This document shows, piece after piece, positions 10,337 through 19,029 of a stretch of 64,000 bases of DNA. The translations under genes and the position numbers were made by a program. This DNA comes from Symbiodinium natans. Lineage: Eukaryota; Sar; Dinophyceae; Suessiales; Symbiodiniaceae. Under the pieces are notes generated by a model, which did not search any database, was not told the DNA's origin, and saw nothing but the letters and a program-made list of their open reading frames with translations. Position 1 is the stretch's first letter; each line of letters starts with the position of its first letter. The stretch is from the NCBI GenBank assembly GCA_905221605.1, contig CAJNDS010000125.1:440696-504695 (forward strand), given 5' to 3'.

Positions 10337-13300
10337 ATGCCTTCTCCGAAGCGATGGCTCCAACCTGCCTCGGATGGTGGACAAAATGGTGGAGCTGGAA
10401 ATGGTGCAGCTGAGTCTCTGGGTGAAAGATCGGTGTTGGAAGAGGTGATTCCCGGCGCTGAAGAACATCTGGAAGAAGCCTTGGTTGCAGAAAGCCCCAA
10501 TGTGGGTATGAATCCCAATGTGGATATGGTTAGCAATACTGAAGCTGAAGGACGTGCTGTCTCTGTATCGCCAAAGCCTGGTGAGAAAAGGAACTGGGAC
10601 GCGACTGGTGGTATAGATCGTGAAATGGAGGTGACTGTTTTACGAGTGTTGCACAAACACGGGTATCAGCCGTCGACTTCGACTTCGGGTCGAATGGTAG
10701 ACCAAGAGTCTCAGACCGATCTGATTGGAGAAGTGCTGCAAGCGGCCAGGAGGCCTCTGAACAAGATCAAAAGGGATCCATCTTCGAGTTCCCAAGGTGG
10801 TGGAAGCGGTCACGAACAGAAGGGTGCGGACAGCTTTGAAGCTGCACCTGCTGCTGAATACGCCATGGGGGAGGAGGAGATCCTACAGATGGAGGCTGAG
10901 AGGTTGCGACAGTTGTCAGAAGAAGAGGACGAGATGCGTCAGGTCTCTGAAAGGGATGGTTTTCGGAAAGATGAGCATCTGATCAAAGCGTGCGATGGGA
11001 CAACGTGGGAATGGCACCTCCATGAAGATGGGAGACAATATTATTACTGCCTGGATACGCAGGAAAGCAAGTGGACATTGCCGGTGGTAGGTGAAAAGAT
11101 GAAGAGTGACGAAGTGGTTGGGTCTCCTTCGGGCAATGAGCTGGAAATGGAGGCGGCACTGGATTCTTCATCCTCTACTCCGAAGACTGAGTCTACGAGG
11201 GCATTCCAGGGTAGTGTAAATAGTTTAGGTGAAAAAGATTTTTCCTCTACTATCAGGGATAGCGGTCCTAGGGCTGGTGGTGACGCCCCGACCTCGGGTT
11301 CTCCTGATGAGGAGGAGATTCCTGGAAACCGAGCAGACATCGCTGGAGCTCAACATCTGGATCGGGAAGGAATGGGAGCACTTTCTGAGGGTGTGGCAGC
11401 GGTGGAATCGGTAGGTCCAGAAGGAAAAATTCCCAATGTGGAGATCGGAACTGTGTCGGCTGCAGAAGAGCGAGTGGTGGATGTGGTACCTGTCGTTCAG
11501 GAATGCGGTCCTGGAGATTCGGAAGACGGAGGGAAAAGGTCGTGTGTTGCGACTGAGGAGGTCTCTTCGTTTGGTGCCAAGATTCCTGCCATTCAAGGGG
11601 AAAAAGAAGCTTCTGGAATAGCTGGAGACACGGAAGATCTGAAAAATGAGGCCTGGAGCGCCAATGATGCGCGGGTCGATGCGCCAGATATTACCTGGAG
11701 TGCGAAGGAAGCACGGGTTGAGGTGCATATGGTGTTACGTTCCACGGGCGACTGCAACAATGGGGCGCAGGTCTCCGCAGCAGCTGATGATGGAGGTTCA
11801 CAGGTGGACGCACTGGTGCAACCTGAAGTTAGCCGCGAGGAACGGAATAGCAAGGGCTACACCGGAGCCGATGAGGCAGCTGTGGTCAACGATGGTGGAA
11901 ATTCTCCTTTGGAAGCCATGGAACCAAAGGAGCCTGCGGTGGAAGAAAGCGTGCCTGCCGTGGATGATCGACTCAATTGCCCTGCAGTGGAAGAAGATTT
12001 GCCTGCTGCAGAAGGTGTGACAAAGGACTCCAATGATGGGTCCACTCCCATGAAGGGAGAAGTGTTGCCGTCTGGAAGTTCGCCGGAAGTCGACACCGAG
12101 CGAACTACAGCAGATGAGGCAAAGCCTTTGGCGGAGAAAAAGGGAGGTCCTGAAATCCAGGAGCACAAAAAAGATGAGCTTGTGGGACTCGTGGAGCAGG
12201 ACGAGCAGTGTGACCCAAAGGTGAAGACAAAGGATGCGCCAGGAGCCGATGATACAGAGGTGGTTTCTGAAGAGCATGCAAAGAAAGTGCCCCGAGCGGG
12301 AGCCTTGGAATCACCTGGGACACATTGCTATCAAGAGGGAGATGAGATCATGGGTCTAGTGCGCTGCATCAATGGGTATGGAGCCTTTTTGGACCATGGT
12401 GATATGAATGTATTGGTTCCTGCAGAAGGGAACAATGCATATCAGTTCAAATTTGGTGATACTGTCAATGGAACAGTGAAACGAGTGGAAGATGATGGTA
12501 CCATAATCTTGGACACCTTTCTGGTTTTGGAAGAGGACGTGGAGGACTCTTCTTCGACGCTGCGGAAATGGAAACCCAGCGGCTGGAGTACGTGGTGGAC
12601 GGATTCATGGTATGCTGGTCAATGGTACCAAGATTCCAACGGTCAATGGGACTGGAAACAGGAGGAAGAGCAATCCGATGAAGAGCTTGTGGTACAGGAG
12701 TTGTCTTCTGAAGAACGAAAAGAAAGGCAACTTTATGGAGAAAAGATCTACAAAGCTCTTCTGGAGAATGGAAACGAAGAGGAAGCCTATGTTGGCAAAA
12801 TTACTGGGATGCTGTTGGGTCGCCCGATGGAAGATTTACAGGAGTGTGTTGCAGATCAGGCATTCCTCAATGCGGAAGCTCGGCGCGCGTATGGCATCTT
12901 GCAAAATGATGGTTGGAAGCCTGATGGTACAGAAAGCACAGGCTTGGGGAAGTTAACCACTTTTTCCCGAAAACAGTACCACAACGCGCTTTTCGAACTG
13001 GCATGCAGAAAAAGGAGATTTACTCGACCAGTTGTGGGTGAAGCGGTGGCAACGGTGCTGAATCAAGGGGAAGATGAGTTTTGGAACGCGCTTTGGTTGG
13101 ACACCAAGCTATTTTTGCAGGAGCTTGATGGTGCAGTGCAATCCATGAGCAAAAGGGAGAACAAGCCAATGGAAGCCTACATGGACCCTGACCAGTACAA
13201 AAAGGCTCACATGACTCCACAGACTGTGTCACCTGGATACAGCAAACTGTGCAAGTTCTTCAATAAGGGAAGGTGTCGCAACGGTGATGGTTGTCCCTAT

Positions 13301-13750
13301 GAGCATCGTCGTTATGGTGAAGGTTGGCCAGGAGGAGGGTCAACTGATCCAAAGAATAGCCAAGAAGCTGATGATGAGGATGGGAACATCGGTGACCCTC
13401 CCACAGAGGAAGGTACAGTGGATGAGGCACAGCAGGAGCGGGAGGATTTGGCCTTCCGGGCCAAGTACAATTTTGGCAAAGGTGCATCAAAGGGTGAACC
13501 TACGTCGGGTGAGCCAAAAGGTCGTCTGTGTCTGTATTACAATCAAGGTGGTTGTAAATATGGGACTACATGCAGGTATCTTCACAACGATGACATAGCA
13601 TTGGAAGGGACTTGGGAGCCCGGCAAATCTTGGGACAATGCTTCCAGGAAGGCACTAAGGGACGCAGGGTTCCACCATTGCTGTTTCGATTATTACCTCA
13701 GAGGACGTTGCCGGAAAGGGTCAAATAAATTTCTGCAAGTACTCCCATGA
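10337..13750 (+). CDS. Element ORF1: WW / S1-like / CCCH protein (Gag-like)
   Basis: This frame encodes 1,137 residues from the ATG at 10337, about 70 bases after the left LTR. It is highly acidic and largely disordered to about residue 660. A WW domain lies near 220-252 (TWEWHLHEDGRQYYYC ... SKWTLP). An S1/OB-like fold follows at about 668-730 (GLVRCINGYGAFLDHG). CCCH fingers lie near 971-990 (CKFFNKGRCRNGDGCPYEH, CX7CX5CX3H) and 1064-1085 (CLYYNQGGCKYGTTCRYLH). A third starts at about 1115 (CFDYYLRGRCRKG) but is cut off by a frameshift at 13723-13730. The domains suggest RNA or ribonucleoprotein binding, fitting a Gag role. No homologue is recognised. Confidence 0.75.
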   Translation: MPSPKRWLQPASDGGQNGGAGNGAAESLGERSVLEEVIPGAEEHLEEALVAESPNVGMNPNVDMVSNTEAEGRAVSVSPKPGEKRNWDATGGIDREMEVTVLRVLHKHGYQPSTSTSGRMVDQESQTDLIGEVLQAARRPLNKIKRDPSSSSQGGGSGHEQKGADSFEAAPAAEYAMGEEEILQMEAERLRQLSEEEDEMRQVSERDGFRKDEHLIKACDGTTWEWHLHEDGRQYYYCLDTQESKWTLPVVGEKMKSDEVVGSPSGNELEMEAALDSSSSTPKTESTRAFQGSVNSLGEKDFSSTIRDSGPRAGGDAPTSGSPDEEEIPGNRADIAGAQHLDREGMGALSEGVAAVESVGPEGKIPNVEIGTVSAAEERVVDVVPVVQECGPGDSEDGGKRSCVATEEVSSFGAKIPAIQGEKEASGIAGDTEDLKNEAWSANDARVDAPDITWSAKEARVEVHMVLRSTGDCNNGAQVSAAADDGGSQVDALVQPEVSREERNSKGYTGADEAAVVNDGGNSPLEAMEPKEPAVEESVPAVDDRLNCPAVEEDLPAAEGVTKDSNDGSTPMKGEVLPSGSSPEVDTERTTADEAKPLAEKKGGPEIQEHKKDELVGLVEQDEQCDPKVKTKDAPGADDTEVVSEEHAKKVPRAGALESPGTHCYQEGDEIMGLVRCINGYGAFLDHGDMNVLVPAEGNNAYQFKFGDTVNGTVKRVEDDGTIILDTFLVLEEDVEDSSSTLRKWKPSGWSTWWTDSWYAGQWYQDSNGQWDWKQEEEQSDEELVVQELSSEERKERQLYGEKIYKALLENGNEEEAYVGKITGMLLGRPMEDLQECVADQAFLNAEARRAYGILQNDGWKPDGTESTGLGKLTTFSRKQYHNALFELACRKRRFTRPVVGEAVATVLNQGEDEFWNALWLDTKLFLQELDGAVQSMSKRENKPMEAYMDPDQYKKAHMTPQTVSPGYSKLCKFFNKGRCRNGDGCPYEHRRYGEGWPGGGSTDPKNSQEADDEDGNIGDPPTEEGTVDEAQQEREDLAFRAKYNFGKGASKGEPTSGEPKGRLCLYYNQGGCKYGTTCRYLHNDDIALEGTWEPGKSWDNASRKALRDAGFHHCCFDYYLRGRCRKGSNKFLQVLP
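13723..13730 (+). other. AAAT tandem duplication breaking ORF1
   Basis: AAATAAAT occurs inside the third CCCH finger. Leaving out one AAAT would rejoin ORF1 to the next frame, which carries the missing CKYSH half of the finger (spacing CX8CX6CX3H). A small duplication in this copy explains the break. The alternative is a programmed +1 shift on the TTT C that follows. Confidence 0.55.
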
Positions 13751-13754
13751 CGAG

Positions 13755-15104
13755 ATGTCAGAGGAGCGGCTGACGCTCCTGAAACACTTGGTACAGGTGG
13801 CCAATCAGGTCCGGTTTGAAAAAGAGAGAGGATGGGAGATTACGGATAGAAGCACTTTTCAGCCACCTGCGAGTGGGGGAGCTGAATCTTCCTCATCCTC
13901 GGCACCAAAAGCGCTGCAAATGACCAATGTGTCACAAAAAGAAGGTGAAAAAGGTATTCTGGATGAAGCAGAAGCTGATGAACAAAAGAATTCGGTGGCT
14001 GCATCCACTGGTACTCGGCTTCAAAATCCGGAGGAGCCAATTGAAAATTGGATGGCTCGCAACGAACACCTGTGGGTGTATACCCCTCATGTAAGTGAGG
14101 TGATGATTACGCTTGGTGTGACCAATGCGGACTTGCAAGAGTTCATCTTTGTGGAAGATTTGGTTGACAAAGGGATCAACAAAGTGACCGCATGCAAAAT
14201 TCTGCAATTGGTTGGTGATGTTCGATATCGCCCGGGAGGACCGGAAAAAGCAGTTCCTTCTGATGCATCCGTACGGGTACAACAATCTTCTGGGAACAAA
14301 GGAACTGGAAGAGCGACGGTGCGAACCCTCACTCAGGTGCGTGAAGCTGAAGACTCCGGTGCAAAAACCATGCCGAGAGGCTCCTATCGGGAGCTTTTTG
14401 ATAAGGTCAGGTACCGTGATGGTTGGACGCTTGCGCAGAGGTCTCCGTTGTGCGTACAGAAGCTGCGGTTGGTGGGAGTTGGAATGCCGCCGGTGAATCC
14501 ACCAACAAAAAAATATCGGTCAAGATCAAACCCTGTGAGAAGGGGAAGGCCCTTGCTGGACAAAAAACAAGTGCGACAGGTGCCACGCTCTCGGTCACAA
14601 CGACGAGTGCAACCGGCGGAAGTGGTGGAAAAGCCGAAGCCACTGGAACTGAAGCCTCGTGGTGGGTTGTCGTATCGGTTCAGCAGAGCGTGGGCAGATG
14701 TGGTGGATGATGATGAACAGGCGGAGGCCTTGGTCTCGTATGCCGCTTCCTCAAGCGATTCAAGCGAAGAGGAGACCAATGCCGCGCAACGCCTGAAGGA
14801 AATCTTTTTGCAAGAAAGGGATTCACAGAGAACTGCGAATCGTGGCAATGTTCCGCAAAGTGGTTCTTCAGGCTCCAATGATGGGCCGAAAAAATCGGTT
14901 CACCTTGGCGAAGGGCGCGACAAAGCGTCGCGGGGGGAGACCCGCCAAGAAGTGACTTCGCAAGTTTTTTCGCTACCACAACCCCCTCTCGTCGAGCTGA
15001 ACGGTCTCAAAAAAGAGCAAGGGATGGTTCAGTTATGGTTGGTTCGCTGGTGGTGGGCTCCACGGATGAGGTTTTACCTGGGCAAGGTGTTGCTGGACAG
15101 GTGA
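13755..15104 (+). CDS. Element ORF2: continuation of ORF1 with basic RS-like segment
   Basis: This frame encodes 449 residues from the ATG at 13755. It is probably not an independent gene, because bases just upstream in the same frame complete the third CCCH finger of ORF1. It contains a helical segment (VSEVMITLGVTNADLQ) near residues 115-150. An arginine- and serine-rich basic stretch (KYRSRSNPVRRGR ... RSRSQRR) lies near 250-290, and acidic and serine-rich tracts later. It overlaps ORF3 by 70 bases in a different frame. The last 20 or so residues look out of frame, so the true reading likely passes into ORF3 between about 14940 and 15035. No enzymatic motif was seen. Confidence 0.6.
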   Translation: MSEERLTLLKHLVQVANQVRFEKERGWEITDRSTFQPPASGGAESSSSSAPKALQMTNVSQKEGEKGILDEAEADEQKNSVAASTGTRLQNPEEPIENWMARNEHLWVYTPHVSEVMITLGVTNADLQEFIFVEDLVDKGINKVTACKILQLVGDVRYRPGGPEKAVPSDASVRVQQSSGNKGTGRATVRTLTQVREAEDSGAKTMPRGSYRELFDKVRYRDGWTLAQRSPLCVQKLRLVGVGMPPVNPPTKKYRSRSNPVRRGRPLLDKKQVRQVPRSRSQRRVQPAEVVEKPKPLELKPRGGLSYRFSRAWADVVDDDEQAEALVSYAASSSDSSEEETNAAQRLKEIFLQERDSQRTANRGNVPQSGSSGSNDGPKKSVHLGEGRDKASRGETRQEVTSQVFSLPQPPLVELNGLKKEQGMVQLWLVRWWWAPRMRFYLGKVLLDR

Positions 15105-17482
15105 ATGTATCTGAAAGCGCTCAAGTTCTTCCTGGGCAAGAAGTGGCTGGACAGGAGACGGCGCTGGAAGGAGCAGTACAAATTTCTGGCGAGCAGACTG
15201 ACCAAAAAGAAGGAGAAGGTGGGAGCAATGAACTCCGTGGTGATGGTGCGAAGATATTGGACGTTTGTCCGGTGAGGAATGACCTTCAGCAATTGCTGGT
15301 TAAAGGTCTTCTGACTCGGATTTATTGGAAGGTTGCAGTTGGCAAGTTGCCGGTGGGGCAAAGAGACTGCCAAAAAGGGTCCAATAAGATGGATCGAAAT
15401 TTGGTTATTAGCATGTCATCCGAGGGTGCAAGCGAACAGGATGAGAACCTGGCACTGGAGGACGATGCTGATCAGTCAATGGGTGATGGTGCGATGGTAG
15501 TTCTGGTGTATGATCCAAGGACGCTGATTCAGTCGCCAACAACTGATTGGGTTATGCGTCGCGGTCTTACCGATCGTTCCGTCTGGCCAGCAATGGCGTA
15601 CATGGCACAGAGGATATGTGCTGAAATGGTTCAAGTGGATGAAATGAATGCCCAGCTAGGGACTGGAGCACTCCTTTTTCAAAGGAGAGATCAAGGACAT
15701 TATAGTGACCTGCATCATTCGTTCCATGACAACCCGTGCTTGCCGGCGGTGGGAAATTACCCTCTTTCGGAGATGGGTGCCTTGTTGTCTCCTGGTCTGG
15801 AAGGGGAATTCAAGAATACTGACAAGTTTGGAACTGCTATGGAGGCAATTGCCTATGATTGGAGTCGCAGTCCAGGCATGGAAGTTCACATTGAACTTAT
15901 GGCGAGGGTAGCCAAAATGGTTCACCCGTTCGTGAATCTTGGAGCCCAGGGGTCGGTGATGGTTTCGGAATTTCTCTGGCAGCGCGGGAGGGCCCGGTTG
16001 ATGGAGTTCCTTCAAGCGGCGACTTGTGCAGATCAATTGGAGGCTCTCTGGAGAAGGATGGACGACGATGCTGATGAAGAGGTGGATCCTTCGACAGCGG
16101 TGCTGGAAGTTCTTGGACCAGAGGATGCGGTACTTGATCAAGGGAACAATGAATCCCTTATTCCCATTGAAGATGCTGGAGGTGAGACAAGTGGTGACAC
16201 TGGAGGGGATGGCAAAGCGCCAGAGGTTTCTCCGGAAGAGGAGACATCCAGTGGGTCATCAAGACTGGCGGACACAAGGATTTTCTTGTGGTCAGTGTAC
16301 TCCCGCGTGGCTTCGAATTTCTCTATGCAGGACCGCACTACTGGTAAGATCTTTGACAGCACAAAAGGGTATCCTGGTGAAGGACCAAACAATGATGACA
16401 ATCCTTCCTCTAAGGGGAACTTACCCTGGATCTCGGAAGACTACCTCGACGAAGTGGTGTCAAAAAAGATGGAAAGGTCTTCAGGTATGGATGGGTTTGT
16501 TCCGGGAAGTGAGGGACCATTGGAAAAGGTAGAGGTGGAGAATGTTACTGCCTCTAAAATTCTTATGGCTCTTTGGAAGAAGGGACATAGAGTTGGTTAT
16601 AGGAGGTTGTGTCGTTTGAACGCATCTGGATGCAAGGTTGGAGCAATGAAACGTCCAATCAAAAGGGTGCAGAAGATTGGCACTAGAAAGGCCTTCACGA
16701 AGATGTTCAATGTTTTTGGATCGTCTCAGCATGGCTCAGGAGTTGGCGGAAAACCGATCATGAAGGTGGTAGGACCAAGGCCAGGTTTTCCAGCTGTACT
16801 CCAAGCACCAAATACTGATAGCACGTCGGGTGAAGGGAGCAGTCCCCAGGTACATGGCAATGTTCATGTAGAGCACAATCGCCCTATGGACCGGTATGAG
16901 GCAGAGCGCTTGGAGAAGAGGAAGAAGGGCTTCTGCTATTGGTTCGGCAAGGGGAAAGATCGCTGCAAATTTGGTGACGACTGCAAATTCATCCATTCCG
17001 AAGATGATGTGGTGCTACATTCGTATTGGTGTAAATACTATGTGGCAGGGAGAGAATGTTTCGCTGGAAAGGATTGTGGGTTCTCGCATGATGCCACTGG
17101 TGTGAGGTGCGTCCAGTTTGCTCAGTCTGGGAAGTGTCGGTTTGGTGACAGGTGTGTCTTCGAGCATGGTGTTCCGCTGGAAGAACAGAGGCCAAGGTCT
17201 CCAAGGACGCCCCCAAGGGATGGTCCAAGGAGAAAGTCTGCTGCAAATGGTGGAGAAAAGGAGATCTCTCCTGAACAGTTCGATGATGATGAGGAGGATT
17301 TTATGGTTTATGACGAAGAGACCAAGATGACGGAACTGTTGATGGAGGCGATTTCATTTCTGTCCGGTGGCAAGCCAGATTTGGCTCGAGCAGAGGCGGA
17401 CCCATTGTTCAAACTCCGAAGTTCACTGGAGATGCTGACCAAATGGATCAAGAATGGGTTTCGTGGACCACTGAAATGTTGA
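15035..17482 (+). CDS. Element ORF3: triple CCCH zinc-finger protein
   Basis: This frame encodes 815 residues from the ATG at 15035, though it is open further upstream. An N-terminal internal repeat (EVLPGQGVAGQ / QVLPGQEVAGQ) is followed by a globular-looking region with aromatic and helical segments (about 150-350). An acidic region comes next. Three consecutive CCCH fingers lie near 633-655 (CX9CX5CX3H), 665-685 (CKYYVAGRECFAGKDCGFSH) and 691-711 (CVQFAQSGKCRFGDRCVFEH). The arrangement suggests nucleic-acid packaging or RNA binding. No catalytic motif of a retroviral polyprotein is visible. It overlaps ORF4 by 40 bases. Confidence 0.7.
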   Translation: MVGSLVVGSTDEVLPGQGVAGQVNVSESAQVLPGQEVAGQETALEGAVQISGEQTDQKEGEGGSNELRGDGAKILDVCPVRNDLQQLLVKGLLTRIYWKVAVGKLPVGQRDCQKGSNKMDRNLVISMSSEGASEQDENLALEDDADQSMGDGAMVVLVYDPRTLIQSPTTDWVMRRGLTDRSVWPAMAYMAQRICAEMVQVDEMNAQLGTGALLFQRRDQGHYSDLHHSFHDNPCLPAVGNYPLSEMGALLSPGLEGEFKNTDKFGTAMEAIAYDWSRSPGMEVHIELMARVAKMVHPFVNLGAQGSVMVSEFLWQRGRARLMEFLQAATCADQLEALWRRMDDDADEEVDPSTAVLEVLGPEDAVLDQGNNESLIPIEDAGGETSGDTGGDGKAPEVSPEEETSSGSSRLADTRIFLWSVYSRVASNFSMQDRTTGKIFDSTKGYPGEGPNNDDNPSSKGNLPWISEDYLDEVVSKKMERSSGMDGFVPGSEGPLEKVEVENVTASKILMALWKKGHRVGYRRLCRLNASGCKVGAMKRPIKRVQKIGTRKAFTKMFNVFGSSQHGSGVGGKPIMKVVGPRPGFPAVLQAPNTDSTSGEGSSPQVHGNVHVEHNRPMDRYEAERLEKRKKGFCYWFGKGKDRCKFGDDCKFIHSEDDVVLHSYWCKYYVAGRECFAGKDCGFSHDATGVRCVQFAQSGKCRFGDRCVFEHGVPLEEQRPRSPRTPPRDGPRRKSAANGGEKEISPEQFDDDEEDFMVYDEETKMTELLMEAISFLSGGKPDLARAEADPLFKLRSSLEMLTKWIKNGFRGPLKC

Positions 17483-18297
17483 CCGTGCTGGAACTTCTCG
17501 AAGTAGTGAAGTCGTATGAGGTTTCGCTCGCGGAGGTGGAAGAATGGGTCAATGACCTGAGGATATGGTATGAGCGACCCAATTTGGGAGAGGAAAAGGA
17601 TTCCAAAAGAGGTAAAAAGAGGTCCCTAGAAAGGGAGTCCAGCAAGGATATTCCTGCCGAAAAAGGAGTGGTTGAGACTTCGGAGACGGAGGTTGCCGTT
17701 GAAGAAGAGAAGAAAAAGGTAAAAAAGAAGAGGAAAGCTGCAGCTATCGAAGATCCTTACACTCTCATGGTTCCAAAGCCGAAAAAGATGCCGACGATCA
17801 TTGAGAAGGGTGGATCAACATCCAATGTGGTGGCTTCTGCAGTGGAAAAATCCTCGAAGACGCGCACAAAGTCAAATGTCGGTGGAAAGACAAAGAAGAG
17901 GGACAAAAGTCAGAGTCCCAAAAAAGAAGAGGTGGTAATGGTGCAAGATCCTGAGGAAAAGGATCGTCCATCTGATGCGGATGCACCAGGGTCTGCCACT
18001 GCGAATGCAGAGCTGGGTCAATCTTGCCAGGCGATTGAGGACGCAAAGAGAGAAGGATTGGTATCCTCAATTCAAAGGGGCGTACAGGATCCTGTTCTTA
18101 CAGTTCGGACCTGGAGTATATTCTGCTGCAACTTCACCTCAAGATTGCCAACAATCGGAAAAAGAAGTGATTGGATGGTATGGATGAAGGGATGGTTTTT
18201 CTCTTTCTGGAGACAGGTGCGCTGGAACAGCCAATGTGCTGACAATGTGGTGGTTACTATTAAGGGTATGGAAATCCCTGATAGTAGAAGTCAGTAG
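17443..18297 (+). CDS. Element ORF4: lysine-rich tail protein
   Basis: This frame encodes 284 residues from the ATG at 17443, overlapping the end of ORF3 in the -1 frame. The N-terminus is leucine-rich and helical (LELLEVVKSYEVSLAEVEEW). A long charged region with nuclear-localisation-like clusters follows (EEKKKVKKKRKAA, KTKKRDKSQSPKK). The last 70 residues are unlike the rest and may be out of frame. It is probably the 3' part of the same polyprotein rather than a separate gene. Function unknown. Confidence 0.5.
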   Translation: MDQEWVSWTTEMLTVLELLEVVKSYEVSLAEVEEWVNDLRIWYERPNLGEEKDSKRGKKRSLERESSKDIPAEKGVVETSETEVAVEEEKKKVKKKRKAAAIEDPYTLMVPKPKKMPTIIEKGGSTSNVVASAVEKSSKTRTKSNVGGKTKKRDKSQSPKKEEVVMVQDPEEKDRPSDADAPGSATANAELGQSCQAIEDAKREGLVSSIQRGVQDPVLTVRTWSIFCCNFTSRLPTIGKRSDWMVWMKGWFFSFWRQVRWNSQCADNVVVTIKGMEIPDSRSQ

Positions 18298-18529
18298 CTT
18301 TTCGCGTAGCGAAGACCACGGTTTGTGGTGAAGAAGGCCAAGGAGTCTTCAGTGATGAGAGGATCATGGTGAAAAGAGATTCTCTGTGGTTAGTGGGTTT
18401 AGCCAATGTGCTATAATTTCGTCCTGGATGACGTAAAACCATAACATGCATTTCAAGCAGCTGGCTGCTGCCTTAATGGCAGTTTTTGGCCAAAAGATCT
18501 GCATCTCCAATGTGTCCTAGGAAATCCTA
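18298..18529 (+). other. 3' untranslated region of the LTR element
   Basis: This is non-coding sequence between the ORF4 stop and the purine tract. It includes a small hairpin (CTTTTCGCG TAGCGAAG, about 18298-18314) and a repeated palindrome CCTAGGAAATCCTAGG (18516-18531). No reading frame of note. Confidence 0.6.
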
Positions 18530-18541
18530 GGACAGGGGGAG
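18530..18541 (+). promoter_or_regulatory. Polypurine tract
   Basis: GGACAGGGGGAG directly abuts the TG start of the right LTR, the expected place for plus-strand priming. A single C interrupts it. Confidence 0.7.
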
Positions 18542-18828
18542 TGCGGAGCTGCAATTGGTATTGTAGAAAAGAGTTAGTGTTGAGAGTTGGAAGGGTTAAT
18601 GAACCCGGAAATCATGTTTGGCTCAAGATGGGCTTGAACAGAAAGCCACAAGTTCAAAAAGCAGTGCCTGGGTTCTTAGGGTTTGGTAAGGGTGTGGATT
18701 CCTTCCCCCTTTCCTTCCCCCCTGGGTTGCTCTTATCCGTGTTCTTGTTTGTTTCTTGGTTCGATCTGGGAAATATAAGTTCAGGGCGATTAGGGGAGTT
18801 GATTTCCTTCCTTGGTTGTCCCCCCGTA
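18542..18828 (+). repeat. 3' LTR (287 bp)
   Basis: It is the same length as the left LTR, with three substitutions between them. It ends CCCCCCGTA and is followed at once by the CCCTA duplication and the continuing CCCTAAA array. Confidence 0.9.
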
Positions 18829-18833
18829 CCCTA
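18829..18833. other. Target-site duplication, right copy
   Basis: CCCTA directly follows the right LTR and matches 9978-9982. The CCCTAAA array then continues to about 18945. Confidence 0.65.
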
Positions 18834-18959
18834 AACCCTAAACCCTAAATCCTCAACCCTAAACCCTAAACCCTAACCCCTAAACCCTAAACCCTAAACC
18901 CTAAACCCTAAACCCTAAACCCTAAACCCTAAACCCTAAACCCTCCGGTCGGCAGACAG

Positions 18960-19029
18960 GCATACTGCTGTTGGCAAGCTGGGCGTTATGATCTTCGAGT
19001 CCCCTTGTTGTGGATGGCTGCATCTCTGA
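18960..19029 (+). CDS. Candidate terminal exon downstream of the LTR element
   Basis: After a CAGACAG acceptor the frame HTAVGKLGVMIFESPC, then CGWLHL, ends in TGA at 19027-19029. The CCCTAAA array on its left is the one split by the LTR element. If this exon is real, the retroelement sits inside an intron. Confidence 0.35.

Larger units (their letters stand above)
9983..18828 (+). mobile_element. LTR retroelement with zinc-finger coding interior and no visible pol
   Basis: Two 287-bp direct repeats (9983-10269, 18542-18828) enclose an 8.3-kb interior. The LTRs start TG and end TA, differ at three positions, and are bracketed by the 5-bp duplication CCCTA. A primer-binding site follows the left LTR and a purine tract precedes the right one. 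The interior carries four + strand frames totalling about 2,650 codons, with WW, S1-like and five or six CCCH zinc-finger motifs. I saw no aspartic protease, integrase, reverse transcriptase or RNase H motif. This points to a non-autonomous element coding only Gag-like RNA-binding proteins, mobilised in trans. The ~1% LTR divergence suggests recent insertion. It landed in the CCCTAAA array upstream of the 18960 exon. Confidence 0.85.

Noticed and set aside
9982-10413. A 143-codon frame covering the left LTR, repeated in the right LTR
   Set aside because: It follows the duplicated LTR sequence, starts at the LTR edge and lacks any domain; an incidental frame.
9978-18833. A segmental duplication rather than an LTR element
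   Set aside because: Equal 287-bp repeats with TG/TA ends, adjacent primer site, purine tract and a 5-bp duplication together fit retrotransposition.
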